Shown here one piece after another: positions 15,878-24,268 of a DNA stretch of 64,000 nt (position 1 is the first letter of the stretch; each line of letters starts with the position of its first letter). The notes under the pieces were generated by a model. That model saw only the letters and a program-made list of their open reading frames with translations, was not told where the DNA came from and did no database searches. Made by a program: the position numbers and the translations under genes. This stretch comes from Gaiellales bacterium (GTDB lineage: Bacteria > Actinomycetota > Thermoleophilia > RBG-16-64-13): the NCBI GenBank assembly GCA_012719395.1, contig JAAYAL010000052.1:36234-100233 (forward strand), read 5' to 3'.

Positions 15878-16588
15878 ATGAGGGGCGGACCTGCGACGAA
15901 GGTTGAGCCGTCGCCCGCCGCCGGCGACGTGGGCGGCGGTGGGGCCGCCACGGTGGTTGGCGACGGTGACGGCCGGGCCCGGCCTGTTCTTGGTGGCGAG
16001 CGAACCCCGGGAGCGCAGGCCCTGGTGGACGCCGCCCGGCGCCTGCTGGCGCGGGGCGGCTACGACGCCCTGCGGTTGGAGGCCATCGCGGCGGAGTCCG
16101 GCCAGAACAAGGCCATGATCCGCTACTGGTTCGGCGACAAGGCCGGCCTGCTGGCAGCCCTGGTGGACGACCTCACGCATGATGCCACCACCGGCCTGCT
16201 GGAACGCGCGGAGTCGCTGCCACCCGGCGCGGGGCGGCTGCATCGGCACCTGGAGCTGGCGCGCCGGGTCATGGAACAGCCGGAATTCGCCACGTTCTTC
16301 GACGTCCTGCCCCACGCCGCGCGCGACCCTCAGCTCCGGCCCCTCATCAACGACCTGTACACCTGGTATCGGGAGATCAACGTGCGCTGTTTCGGGGGAG
16401 AGGTCACCCCGGAGACGCGGCGCGAATACCAGGGGCTGGCCTCGCTGCTCATGGCGGCCATCGACGGCATCGCCATTCAGATCGCCCTGGACCCGGAGGG
16501 GTTCGATCCGGACCCCTGCTTACAAATACTCGAGACCTGGCTGCGCGGATCGCTCAGCCGCCTGTCACACGAGGGGAGCGCAACGTGA
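15878..16588 (+). CDS. TetR-family transcriptional regulator
   Basis: 236 residues from ATG 15878. After a flexible Gly/Ala/Pro-rich N-terminal extension of about 45 residues comes the DNA-binding domain: ALVDAARRLLARGGYDALRL, then AIAAESGQNKAMIRYWFGDK, the recognition helix with the TetR-typical YWFGDKAGLL. The C-terminal domain is helical and ligand-binding. Its stop overlaps the GTG of the molybdenum enzyme small subunit, so it is co-transcribed with that enzyme. Probably represses from the palindrome at 15750-15761 and is released by a pathway intermediate, often an acyl-CoA in this family. Confidence 0.9.
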   Translation: MRGGPATKVEPSPAAGDVGGGGAATVVGDGDGRARPVLGGERTPGAQALVDAARRLLARGGYDALRLEAIAAESGQNKAMIRYWFGDKAGLLAALVDDLTHDATTGLLERAESLPPGAGRLHRHLELARRVMEQPEFATFFDVLPHAARDPQLRPLINDLYTWYREINVRCFGGEVTPETRREYQGLASLLMAAIDGIAIQIALDPEGFDPDPCLQILETWLRGSLSRLSHEGSAT

Positions 16589-17154
16589 GTGACGACCTCT
16601 ACCGCATCCGTCCCCGCATCAACGGGGAATGGCGGGACATCCTGGTGGGGCACGACATCCGCCCTGCCGACACCCTGGCCCACCTGCTCAAGGAGAAACT
16701 GGGCTACACCGGGCTCAAGGTCTCCTGTGACGAGGGCGCCTGCGGCGCCTGCACCGTGCTGCTGGACGGCAAGGCCGTGCTCTCCTGCATGATGCTGGCG
16801 GTGGAGGCCGACGGCCGTGAGGTGACCACCATCGAGGGCCTTGCCGCCGACGACCCGGTGGTGACGGCCTTCGCCGAGCAGAGCGAGCCCGGCCACGGCA
16901 CGGCGCTGCAGTGCGGCTACTGCACGCCGGGCTTCGTCATGACGGCCAAGGGCTTTCTGGCCGAGAACCCGGATCCCACGGCGCAGCAGATCCGCGAGGG
17001 CCTCTCCAACAACCTCTGCCGCTGCGGCTGCTACCAGGCCATCGTGCAGGCGGTGCTGCGGGCGGCGGCCGTGATGCGCGGGGCGGTGGCCGGCGAGTGC
17101 AGGCCGGCGATGCCGGGCGGGGCCCCAGCCTCGTCCGAGGGAAGGGGGCAGTGA
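16585..17154 (+). CDS. Molybdenum hydroxylase [2Fe-2S] subunit (xanthine dehydrogenase family)
   Basis: 189 residues, GTG 16585. Two [2Fe-2S] clusters: the plant-ferredoxin type in SCDEGACGACTVLLDG plus a later Cys, and the second in LQCGYCTPGFVM with CRCGCY. It transfers electrons between the Mo-pterin in the large subunit and the flavin subunit, the standard role of XdhC/CoxS/HcrC-like proteins. About 25 residues longer at the C-terminus than typical, ending in a Gly/Ser/Glu-rich tail. Start shares GTGA with the TetR stop and its stop overlaps the ATG of the large subunit. Confidence 0.95.
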   Translation: MSDDLYRIRPRINGEWRDILVGHDIRPADTLAHLLKEKLGYTGLKVSCDEGACGACTVLLDGKAVLSCMMLAVEADGREVTTIEGLAADDPVVTAFAEQSEPGHGTALQCGYCTPGFVMTAKGFLAENPDPTAQQIREGLSNNLCRCGCYQAIVQAVLRAAAVMRGAVAGECRPAMPGGAPASSEGRGQ

Positions 17155-19685
17155 TGGCGCAGCCGTTCGCCCGCAGGAAAGAGCGGGACTTCGTGGGCAC
17201 CTACCGGCCGCGCATCGACGCCCGAGAGAAGGCCTCCGGTCAGGCCGAGTACCTGGACGACCTGGCCCTGGCCGCCCGCTTCCCCGGCCTGCTGCACATG
17301 AAGCTGCTGCGCAGCCCCTATCCGCACGCCCGCATCCTGTCGCTGGACACGGCCCGCGCCGAAGCACTGCCCGGCGTGCACGCCGTGCTCACCTACGCCG
17401 ACCCGGAGGTGGCCGCGCTCAAGCCCACTACCAGCGGCTGGACCAGCGCCAACACCGCCTCCTACGACAAGATGTACTACCCGAACCTCAAGGACCGCCG
17501 CATCCTGGGTGACACCGCCACCTGGGCGGGCGACAAGTTCGGGGTGGCAGTGGCGGCGGAATCGATGGAGATCGCTGAGGAGGCGCTGCGTCTGCTGGAT
17601 ATCGAGTGGGAGCGGAAGCCCTTCGCCCTCACCACGCTGGAGGCGCTGGCGGACGCGGCGCCGGTCATCCACCCGGAGATCAACGCGGACGGCAACGTCC
17701 TGCCCTGCGAGCCCATCGGTGGGCCGCAGTGCTTCTTGAACCGCGGCGACGTGGAAGCCGCCTTCACCGAGGCGGCTGCAGTGGTGGAGGTGGGCTCGCG
17801 CCACCATCGCGCCAACCATTCTGTGCTCGACAGCCGGGGCTGCTTCGCCTACTGGAAGAACGACCGGCTCATCTTCTACACCAACTACTACCAGGCCGAC
17901 CAGACCCGCATGTACCTGGCGCAGATGCTCGAACTGCCCCTGAACAGGGTCAGGGTCATCAACCCCTACGCCGGGGCCCAGTTCGGGCGCTGCAACGCAG
18001 GGGAGCAGCCCTTCTTCGTGACCGCCGCCCTGCTGGCGCGGCGGACCGGGCGGCCGGTGAAGTACAAGATGTCGTTGGAGGAGGACTTCCACGACACCCG
18101 CAACGCCATCGACTACCTTCTGAAGGTGGGGGCGAAAAAGGACGGCACCATCACGGCGGCGCACTTCCGTTCTCTGGGCGACGCCGGCGGCTACTCCGAT
18201 CACACCATGGCCGCCATCAAGGTGGTGGTGAAGTGGGACATCACCGAGACGCTGCTGGCCAAGATCCCCAACCTGCGCATGGATTCTTGGGCCGTCTACA
18301 CCAACAAGATCCCGGGCAACTGCATGCGCAGCATCGGCAATATCCAACTGAACCTGGCCCTGGGCCTGGCTGTTGACGAGGTGGCCGAGAAGCTGGGCTT
18401 GGACCCGGTGGAGGTGGCCGTACGCAGCTTCTCCCACGAGTGGGAAGATTTGCCCAATCGCAGCGTGGAGGCAGTGCTCCGGGAGGGCGCCCGCCGCATC
18501 GGCTGGGCGGGACGGCATGCCCCCGGGCAGGGCGGCTGGTGCGAGGGGACCAAGAAGCGGGGACTGGGTTTCTCCGTGCACAGCTGCTGGCACGCCGCCT
18601 GGCAGGAGCAGATCCGCGGCGATGTCCAAGTGACGGTCAAGATCAACCCCGATCTCTCGGTCATCCTGCAGGCGCCCATGGTGGAGACAGGCGTGGGCTC
18701 CAACAGCTGCGTGGTCCTGGCCTGCGCCGAGCACCTGAAGTTCCTGGGGGTGACCCCGGAGGACGTGCAGTGGATCTCCCGGCCGGACACGGAGACCGGG
18801 GTGAAAGACATGGTGCAGACGGACAGCTCGGTGTCGTACCTGCAGGCGGAGCTCATGCCGCTGGTGGCGGAGCAGGTGGCGGCCAAGATCCGCGCCATGG
18901 CGGCGCCGGCGCTGGAGACGGCACCGGATGAACTGACAGTGGCGGACGGCCGCGTCTTCGTGACCGTGGATCCGGGGCGCGGGCTCTCCGTGCGCGACGT
19001 GCTGTGGAACGACACGCTGGTGCCCATCACCGTGACCGTGGCCCGGAACGCCCCGGAGGAAGCCACCGGCATCCCCTACATGGCCACCTTCGCCGAGGTG
19101 GAGGTGGACACGGCCACCGGCAAGGTGGACATCCTGCGGCTGGTGGTCCTGCACGATGCGGGCACGGTCATGTACGCCTCCGGTGCCGAGGGTCAGCAGA
19201 TAGGCGGGCAGTGCACCGGTATCGGCGAAAGCCTCTACGAAGAGATCGTGTACGACCGCGCCAGCGGCGTCCCGCTCAACTTCAACTTCGTGGACTACGG
19301 CATCCCCACCATGGTCGACTTCCCCCCGGTGGAGCCGGTACTGCTGGAGGTGTGGGAGGGGGCGGGCGAGTATGGTGCCTGCGGCATCGGAGAGGGAGCG
19401 CCGGCGGCCACCCCCCGTGCCATCCTCAACGCCATCTATAACGCCATCGGCGTGCGCATCGACGATATCCCGGTCAAGCCGGAGAAGGTGCTGGCCGCCC
19501 TGGCGGAGGCCGAAGCCGGGCGCGACCGGGCGGCGGTGCTTACCGCCGAGATCCGGGCGGAGCTGGCGCAGGCGGCCCAGGTGGCCGAGCGCTGCGGGGT
19601 GTGCGACCTGGCGCCCGAGTTCCAGGAGGCGGCCGCAGAGGCTTCCGGCGGCCCCCAGGATCCGAACGCGGAGGTGGCGCCGTGA
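17154..19685 (+). CDS. Molybdenum hydroxylase large (Mo-pterin) subunit
   Basis: 843 residues. Xanthine-dehydrogenase-family catalytic subunit: N-terminal a/b hammerhead domain (DAREKASGQAEYLDD, RSPYPHARIL) followed by the two molybdopterin cytosine-dinucleotide domains. The catalytic Glu is present (E747 in GIGEGAPAA). The usual GGGFG(G/R) loop reads YAGAQFGRCNAGEQ, an altered form. About 70 residues longer than 4-hydroxybenzoyl-CoA reductase HcrA, mostly at the C-terminus (Ala/Glu-rich tail). The flavin subunit next door has a 4-hydroxybenzoyl-CoA-reductase-type loop, so a reductive dehydroxylation role is possible; aldehyde or heteroaromatic oxidation cannot be excluded. ATG 17154 follows GAAGGGGGC. 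Confidence 0.92.
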   Translation: MAQPFARRKERDFVGTYRPRIDAREKASGQAEYLDDLALAARFPGLLHMKLLRSPYPHARILSLDTARAEALPGVHAVLTYADPEVAALKPTTSGWTSANTASYDKMYYPNLKDRRILGDTATWAGDKFGVAVAAESMEIAEEALRLLDIEWERKPFALTTLEALADAAPVIHPEINADGNVLPCEPIGGPQCFLNRGDVEAAFTEAAAVVEVGSRHHRANHSVLDSRGCFAYWKNDRLIFYTNYYQADQTRMYLAQMLELPLNRVRVINPYAGAQFGRCNAGEQPFFVTAALLARRTGRPVKYKMSLEEDFHDTRNAIDYLLKVGAKKDGTITAAHFRSLGDAGGYSDHTMAAIKVVVKWDITETLLAKIPNLRMDSWAVYTNKIPGNCMRSIGNIQLNLALGLAVDEVAEKLGLDPVEVAVRSFSHEWEDLPNRSVEAVLREGARRIGWAGRHAPGQGGWCEGTKKRGLGFSVHSCWHAAWQEQIRGDVQVTVKINPDLSVILQAPMVETGVGSNSCVVLACAEHLKFLGVTPEDVQWISRPDTETGVKDMVQTDSSVSYLQAELMPLVAEQVAAKIRAMAAPALETAPDELTVADGRVFVTVDPGRGLSVRDVLWNDTLVPITVTVARNAPEEATGIPYMATFAEVEVDTATGKVDILRLVVLHDAGTVMYASGAEGQQIGGQCTGIGESLYEEIVYDRASGVPLNFNFVDYGIPTMVDFPPVEPVLLEVWEGAGEYGACGIGEGAPAATPRAILNAIYNAIGVRIDDIPVKPEKVLAALAEAEAGRDRAAVLTAEIRAELAQAAQVAERCGVCDLAPEFQEAAAEASGGPQDPNAEVAP

Positions 19686-22081
19686 TGCGCAACTTCCGCC
19701 ACCACAACGCCGCCAGCCTCACCGAGGCGGCCAGGCTCCTGGCCGAGTCCCAGGGCGAGGCCAAGGCCTACGCCGGGGGCACCGACCTTCTGGGCACCCT
19801 CAAAGACGACATCCACGCCCACTACCCGCGCACGCTCATCAACCTCAGCTCCATCCCCGGCCTGCGCGACATCCGCGAGGACGGCAAGCACCTGTGCGTG
19901 GGGGCCAACGTCACCCTGGCCGAACTGGAGCGCCACCCACTGGTGCGCTCGCGCTACCCCCTGCTGGCCGAAGCGGCGCAGGCAGTGGCCGCGCCCCAGC
20001 TGCGCACCATGGGCACCGTGGCCGGTAACATCTGCCAGGAGCCGCGCTGCTGGTACTACCGCCACCCTGACAGCCTCTTCGCCTGCACCCGCAAGGGCGG
20101 CCGCTTCTGCAACGCCCAGGTGGGGGAGAACCGCTTCCATTCCATCTTCGGCTCCGCCCGCGTGGGTACGCGCCCCTGCACCGCCGCCTGCCCCGGCGGC
20201 GTGCGCATCCCCGAGTACATGGAGCTGGTGCGCACCGGTGACCTGGATGCCGCTGCCACCCGGCTCCTGGAGCACAACCCGCTGCCGGCGGTGACCGGCC
20301 GGGTCTGCCCCCACTTCTGCGAGGGTGAATGCAACCGCGGCGAGTTCGACAGCCCCGTCTCCGTGCGGGCCGTGGAACGCCACCTGGGGGACATGGTGCT
20401 GGCCGACCCCGCCCGCTTCCTTACGCCCCCGGCCCAAGAGAACGGCCGCGGGGTGGCCGTGGTGGGCTCCGGCCCCGCCGGCCTGGCCGCCGCCCTCTAC
20501 CTGCGCCGGGCCGGCTACGGCGTGACGGTGCTGGAGAAAGAGCCCCAGGCCGGCGGCATGCTGCGCTACGGCATCCCCGCCTACCGGTTGCCCCCGGAGG
20601 TGCTGGACCGGCAGATTGCGGCGCTTGAGGGCATGGGAGTGGAGATCCGCACCGGCGTGGCGGTGGGGGAGAGCCCCAGCCTGGCGGTGCTGCGCGCCGA
20701 GTACGCCGCCGTGTTCCTGGGGCCGGGGGCGTGGGGCCAGGCCACGCTGGAACTGCCCGGGGCTGAGAAGCTGGAGTCCGGCTTGGACCTGCTCATCAGT
20801 CTCAAGAGCGGTCGCATGCCGGCCGTGGGCCGTCGGGTGCTCATCATCGGGGGCGGCAACGTGGCCGTGGATGTGGCCGTGGCCGCCCGTCGCCTGGGGG
20901 CGTCAGAGGTCACCGTGGTCTGCCTGGAGAGCCGCGAGGAGATGCCGGCCCGCCCCGACGAGGTGGAGCAGGCGCAGGAAGAGGGCATTCGCCTGCTGGA
21001 CGGCTGGGGCCCGGCCGCCGTGCTCAGCGATGAGACGGGTGCGCTGCGCGGCCTGGAGCTTCGGCGCTGCCTGGCGGTCTTCGATGCGGACGGCCGCTTT
21101 GCGCCCACCTTCGACGAAGCCACCCGCGTGGTGCAGGAGGCGGACCAGGTGTTCCTGGCCATCGGCCAGCGGGTGGCACTGGGCCGGCTGGCGGACGGTG
21201 GCCTGGGCACGTCCGGCGGGCGCATCCTGGCCGGTGAGGCCGATGGGGCCACCACCCTGGCCGGCGTGTTTGCCGGCGGCGACGCGGTGAGCGGCCCGGC
21301 CTCGGTGATCGAGGCCATGGCGGCCGGCCGCCGGGCGGCCGCCGCCATCGACCGCTACCTGACCGACAAGGCCGCGGCCTCCACGGCCGCCGCTGAGGAG
21401 CCGGCGGCACTGCAGCGCTTCGAGCGGGCTGCCCTTGAGCTCAGTGGACGGGCCGAGACGCAGGTGCTGCCGCCGGCGGAGCGCCGGCTGGACGCGGAGG
21501 ATGCGCCGCGGGGGTTGACGGAAGAGGAGGTGGCGGCGGAGGCGGTGCGCTGCCTCAACTGCGGCTGCGTGGCGGTCACGCCCTCCGATCTGGCCCCGGC
21601 CCTGCTGGCGCTTGAGGCGGAGGTGGTGACCACGCGCCGTGTCATCCCCGGGCGGTCCTTCTTCGCGGCGGGTGCGGCATGTTCCACCGTGCTGGCCCCT
21701 GATGAGCTGGTGACCGAGATACGCATCCCCCTGCCGCCGGCGGGTGCGGTGGGGACGTACCGCAAGTTCCGTGTGCGCAACGCCATCGACTTTCCCATCG
21801 TGGGCGTGGCCTGCCAGGCGCAGCTACGCGAGGGCAAGGTGAAGGCGGCTACGGTGGCGCTGGGCGCGGTGGCCCCGGTGCCGTTACGGGCGGAGGTGGT
21901 GGAGGCCTACCTGGCCAGCAAGGTAATCACCGAGGAGGTGGCCCGAGAGGCAGGGCGGCTGGCGGCGGCGGAGTGCCTGCCCCTGGAACAGAATGCCTAC
22001 AAGGTGCGGGTGCTGGAGGGCATGGTGACCAGGACGGTGCTCGCCATCGGGCGGATTGTAGTAGGGCGAGGGGAAGAATGA
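19685..22081 (+). CDS. Mo-hydroxylase FAD subunit with inserted GltD-like [4Fe-4S]/FAD/NAD(P) oxidoreductase module
   Basis: 798 residues. Residues 1-155 are the start of a standard FAD subunit (AYAGGTDLLGTLKDD; TMGTVAGNICQEP) and carry the extra [4Fe-4S] loop known from 4-hydroxybenzoyl-CoA reductase: CWYYR, then CTRKGG and FC, with Cys122, 134 and 142. At about 160-628 a complete glutamate-synthase-small-subunit-like module is inserted: Fer4_20-type Cys region (RPCTAACPGG, GRVCPHFCEGECNRG), FAD site VVGSGPAG, NAD(P) site IIGGGNVAVD and the GVFAGGDAV ending. The Mo-enzyme flavin domain then resumes with CVAVTPSDLAPALLALEAEV and its C-terminal domain. The module would link NAD(P)H to the Mo centre. 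The frame is uninterrupted. GTG 19682 is an alternative start. Confidence 0.92.
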   Translation: MRNFRHHNAASLTEAARLLAESQGEAKAYAGGTDLLGTLKDDIHAHYPRTLINLSSIPGLRDIREDGKHLCVGANVTLAELERHPLVRSRYPLLAEAAQAVAAPQLRTMGTVAGNICQEPRCWYYRHPDSLFACTRKGGRFCNAQVGENRFHSIFGSARVGTRPCTAACPGGVRIPEYMELVRTGDLDAAATRLLEHNPLPAVTGRVCPHFCEGECNRGEFDSPVSVRAVERHLGDMVLADPARFLTPPAQENGRGVAVVGSGPAGLAAALYLRRAGYGVTVLEKEPQAGGMLRYGIPAYRLPPEVLDRQIAALEGMGVEIRTGVAVGESPSLAVLRAEYAAVFLGPGAWGQATLELPGAEKLESGLDLLISLKSGRMPAVGRRVLIIGGGNVAVDVAVAARRLGASEVTVVCLESREEMPARPDEVEQAQEEGIRLLDGWGPAAVLSDETGALRGLELRRCLAVFDADGRFAPTFDEATRVVQEADQVFLAIGQRVALGRLADGGLGTSGGRILAGEADGATTLAGVFAGGDAVSGPASVIEAMAAGRRAAAAIDRYLTDKAAASTAAAEEPAALQRFERAALELSGRAETQVLPPAERRLDAEDAPRGLTEEEVAAEAVRCLNCGCVAVTPSDLAPALLALEAEVVTTRRVIPGRSFFAAGAACSTVLAPDELVTEIRIPLPPAGAVGTYRKFRVRNAIDFPIVGVACQAQLREGKVKAATVALGAVAPVPLRAEVVEAYLASKVITEEVAREAGRLAAAECLPLEQNAYKVRVLEGMVTRTVLAIGRIVVGRGEE

Positions 22082-22187
22082 TGCCCGGCGGTCTTCTGCT
22101 GGGGGCGATGGTTCGATACCATTAGCGGATGAGGTTATGGCCGCCCGGCTGGGTGGTGGAGTTGGCGGAGCCGAAAGGATGCAACAC

Positions 22188-23456
22188 ATGAAGAGACGGA
22201 AGAGAATGTCGGCGATCCTTCTGGTGGTTTCGTTGCTCGCCTTCGTCTTTCTTGGCTCCGTCCTCGCCGGCTGTGGCGAGGACACCACTACCACGGCTCC
22301 TGCGACTGAGACCACTGCAGGTGAGACCGCCACTACTGCAGGTGAGACTGCCACTACCGCAGGTGGTGACGGGGAGGCGCTGGTCATCGGTGCCGCACTG
22401 GGCTTGGTGGGTGATGCGGCGCCGGGTGACGTCCCCTTCGCGGAGGCTTTGGAATACGCGGTTGACGCCATCAACAAGACGGGCGGCATCGCCGGGCACC
22501 CGGTGGAGCTAGTGGTCAAGGACATCAAGAGTGACCCCGCTCTCGGTGCCACCGTGGCCAAGGAACTGCTGGACGGCGGAGCGCAGATCATCATCGGTCC
22601 CGCCTTCCCGGGTATGGGCGCTGGTGTGGTGCAGACGGCGGCCAAGGCCGGGGTTCCCGTGCTGTGCGGCACCTCCACGCAGCCGGAGTACGTGGTCATC
22701 GGTGGGACCAAGGCCTACATGCTGGCCTTCGGTGACAACGTGCAGGCGGCGGCGGCGGCCGAGTATGCGCTGGCCCAGGGATACAAGACGGTGTACACGT
22801 TGGTCTCGCCGGATCTTTCCTATACCGAGCGACTCCCGGAGTTCTTCGCTGCCACCTTTGAGAATGGCGGCGGCCAAGTGGTGGGAACGGACAACTTCAG
22901 TATCGGCCAGCAGGATTTTGCCGCCCAGGTCACCAAGATCGCGGCTCTCAATCCGGCGCCGGACGTGGTTTACACGGGCATGTTCCCGCCGGACGTGGCT
23001 GTGTTCGTCAAGCAGCTGCGGGCGGCCGGTGTTGAGTCCGTGCTCATCGGCGCGGACGGCTGTGACCAGCAGCCCCTCATTGACTTCGCCGGAGTGGATG
23101 CCGAGGGCATCGTGTTCAGCACGCACGGGTTCCCCACTGAGGGGAGCGCCTTCAAGGCCTTCATTGATGGACTGACCGGCTTCCAGGGCAAGGCCCCGGA
23201 TGCACCGGCGCTGGCCTCGTTGGGAGGCGACGCCATGGACATCATCGTGGCGGCGGTGGAAGCGGCCGGCTCCATCGATCCAAAGGCTATCGGCGCGGCG
23301 CTGGAGAACCTCGAGAACGTGGATGTCGTCAACGGCACCATGACCTACAAGGGCACCAACGGCGTGCCGCAGAAGACCGTGGCCGTGGTGGCCGTGGAAA
23401 ACGGCGCCTTCGTCCTCAAGGACCAGATGGTCCCGTCCTTCATCCCCGAGCCGTAG
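22188..23456 (+). CDS. Liv-type ABC transporter substrate-binding lipoprotein
   Basis: 422 residues. A signal peptide ends in the lipobox LAGC (about residues 26-29), then a Thr-rich linker with a duplicated GETATTA unit, then a periplasmic-binding fold of the branched-chain amino acid/aromatic acid class (ALGLVGDAAPGDVPF, LEYAVDAINKTGGIAGHPV). In aromatic degraders such proteins bind benzoate- or phenylpropanoid-type acids as well as Leu/Ile/Val. ATG 22188 is supported by AAAGGA eight bases upstream. First of four transporter genes, separated from the Mo-enzyme operon by 106 bases with a weak TACCAT box at 22117-22122. Confidence 0.93.
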   Translation: MKRRKRMSAILLVVSLLAFVFLGSVLAGCGEDTTTTAPATETTAGETATTAGETATTAGGDGEALVIGAALGLVGDAAPGDVPFAEALEYAVDAINKTGGIAGHPVELVVKDIKSDPALGATVAKELLDGGAQIIIGPAFPGMGAGVVQTAAKAGVPVLCGTSTQPEYVVIGGTKAYMLAFGDNVQAAAAAEYALAQGYKTVYTLVSPDLSYTERLPEFFAATFENGGGQVVGTDNFSIGQQDFAAQVTKIAALNPAPDVVYTGMFPPDVAVFVKQLRAAGVESVLIGADGCDQQPLIDFAGVDAEGIVFSTHGFPTEGSAFKAFIDGLTGFQGKAPDAPALASLGGDAMDIIVAAVEAAGSIDPKAIGAALENLENVDVVNGTMTYKGTNGVPQKTVAVVAVENGAFVLKDQMVPSFIPEP

Positions 23457-23476
23457 CGGGGTGAGGACATGAGGCT

Positions 23477-24265
23477 GTGACCGCTCACGCGGCCGGCGCC
23501 TCGCGCAGTCTGTTCTCCGTAGCGGGTCTCACCACCCGCTACGGGGCTATCGACGCGGTGCGTGCGGTCGATCTCGAGGTGGGGCAGGGCGAGATCGTGG
23601 CTGTGCTGGGCCCCAATGGGGCGGGCAAGTCCACCATCCTGCATTCCATCATGGGCTTGGTGCGTCCGGCGGCCGGCACCATCGTTTTCGACGGCCGTGA
23701 TATCACCGCCCTGGACACGGAGGGCACGGTGCGGTTGGGTGTCGGCCTGGTACCCGAGCGTCGCCGGCTCTTCAAGAATCTGAGCGTGCGTGACAACCTA
23801 CGCTTGGGCGCGGCCGCCCGCCGCGGTCGGGGTGACAAGGCCGCCGATGAGCAGCTGCTGTTCGAGCTCTTCCCCATCCTCAGGGAGCGCATGGATCAGC
23901 TGGCCGGGTTCCTGTCCGGGGGGGAGGCACAGCAGCTGGCTATCGCCCGGGCCATCATGGGAGCGCCGCGCCTGCTGCTCCTGGACGAGCCCTCGCTGGG
24001 TCTGGCCCCCATCTTGGTGGAGGCCGTGTTCAACCTCATCCAGGGTTTGCGTGGGCGTGGCTACACCATCCTCATCGTGGAACAGAACGCCTACCAGGTG
24101 CTGGAGTTCGCTGATCGTGCGTACATCCTGCGCAACGGCCGCATCGCCATGCAGGGCACGGCGCAGGAACTGCGGGAGGAGGATTCGCTCTTTTCCGCCT
24201 ATCTGGGTCTGGGTGGGTCGCAGCCCGCGTGTGATACCGCCGGCGCGCCGGCCCCGGGGAGGTAG
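23477..24265 (+). CDS. ABC transporter ATP-binding protein, LivF type
   Basis: 262 residues, GTG 23477. Walker A GPNGAGKS, signature SGGEAQQLAIARA, Walker B LLLLDEPSLGLAP. The layout matches LivF, the second ATPase of branched-chain-type importers. It is placed before the permeases, 20 bases after the binding protein; the partner ATPase (LivG type) is fused to the LivM permease two genes on. Confidence 0.95.
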   Translation: MTAHAAGASRSLFSVAGLTTRYGAIDAVRAVDLEVGQGEIVAVLGPNGAGKSTILHSIMGLVRPAAGTIVFDGRDITALDTEGTVRLGVGLVPERRRLFKNLSVRDNLRLGAAARRGRGDKAADEQLLFELFPILRERMDQLAGFLSGGEAQQLAIARAIMGAPRLLLLDEPSLGLAPILVEAVFNLIQGLRGRGYTILIVEQNAYQVLEFADRAYILRNGRIAMQGTAQELREEDSLFSAYLGLGGSQPACDTAGAPAPGR

Positions 24266-24268
24266 ACG

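Noticed and set aside
17031..19154. 707-codon minus-strand frame opposite the Mo-enzyme large subunit
   Set aside because: His/Arg/Gly-rich antisense translation with no motif; the plus frame has the Mo-enzyme domains.
22300..22370. Short direct repeats as a CRISPR or VNTR locus
   Set aside because: They lie in frame within the lipoprotein linker and encode the duplicated GETATTA unit; only two copies, no spacers.
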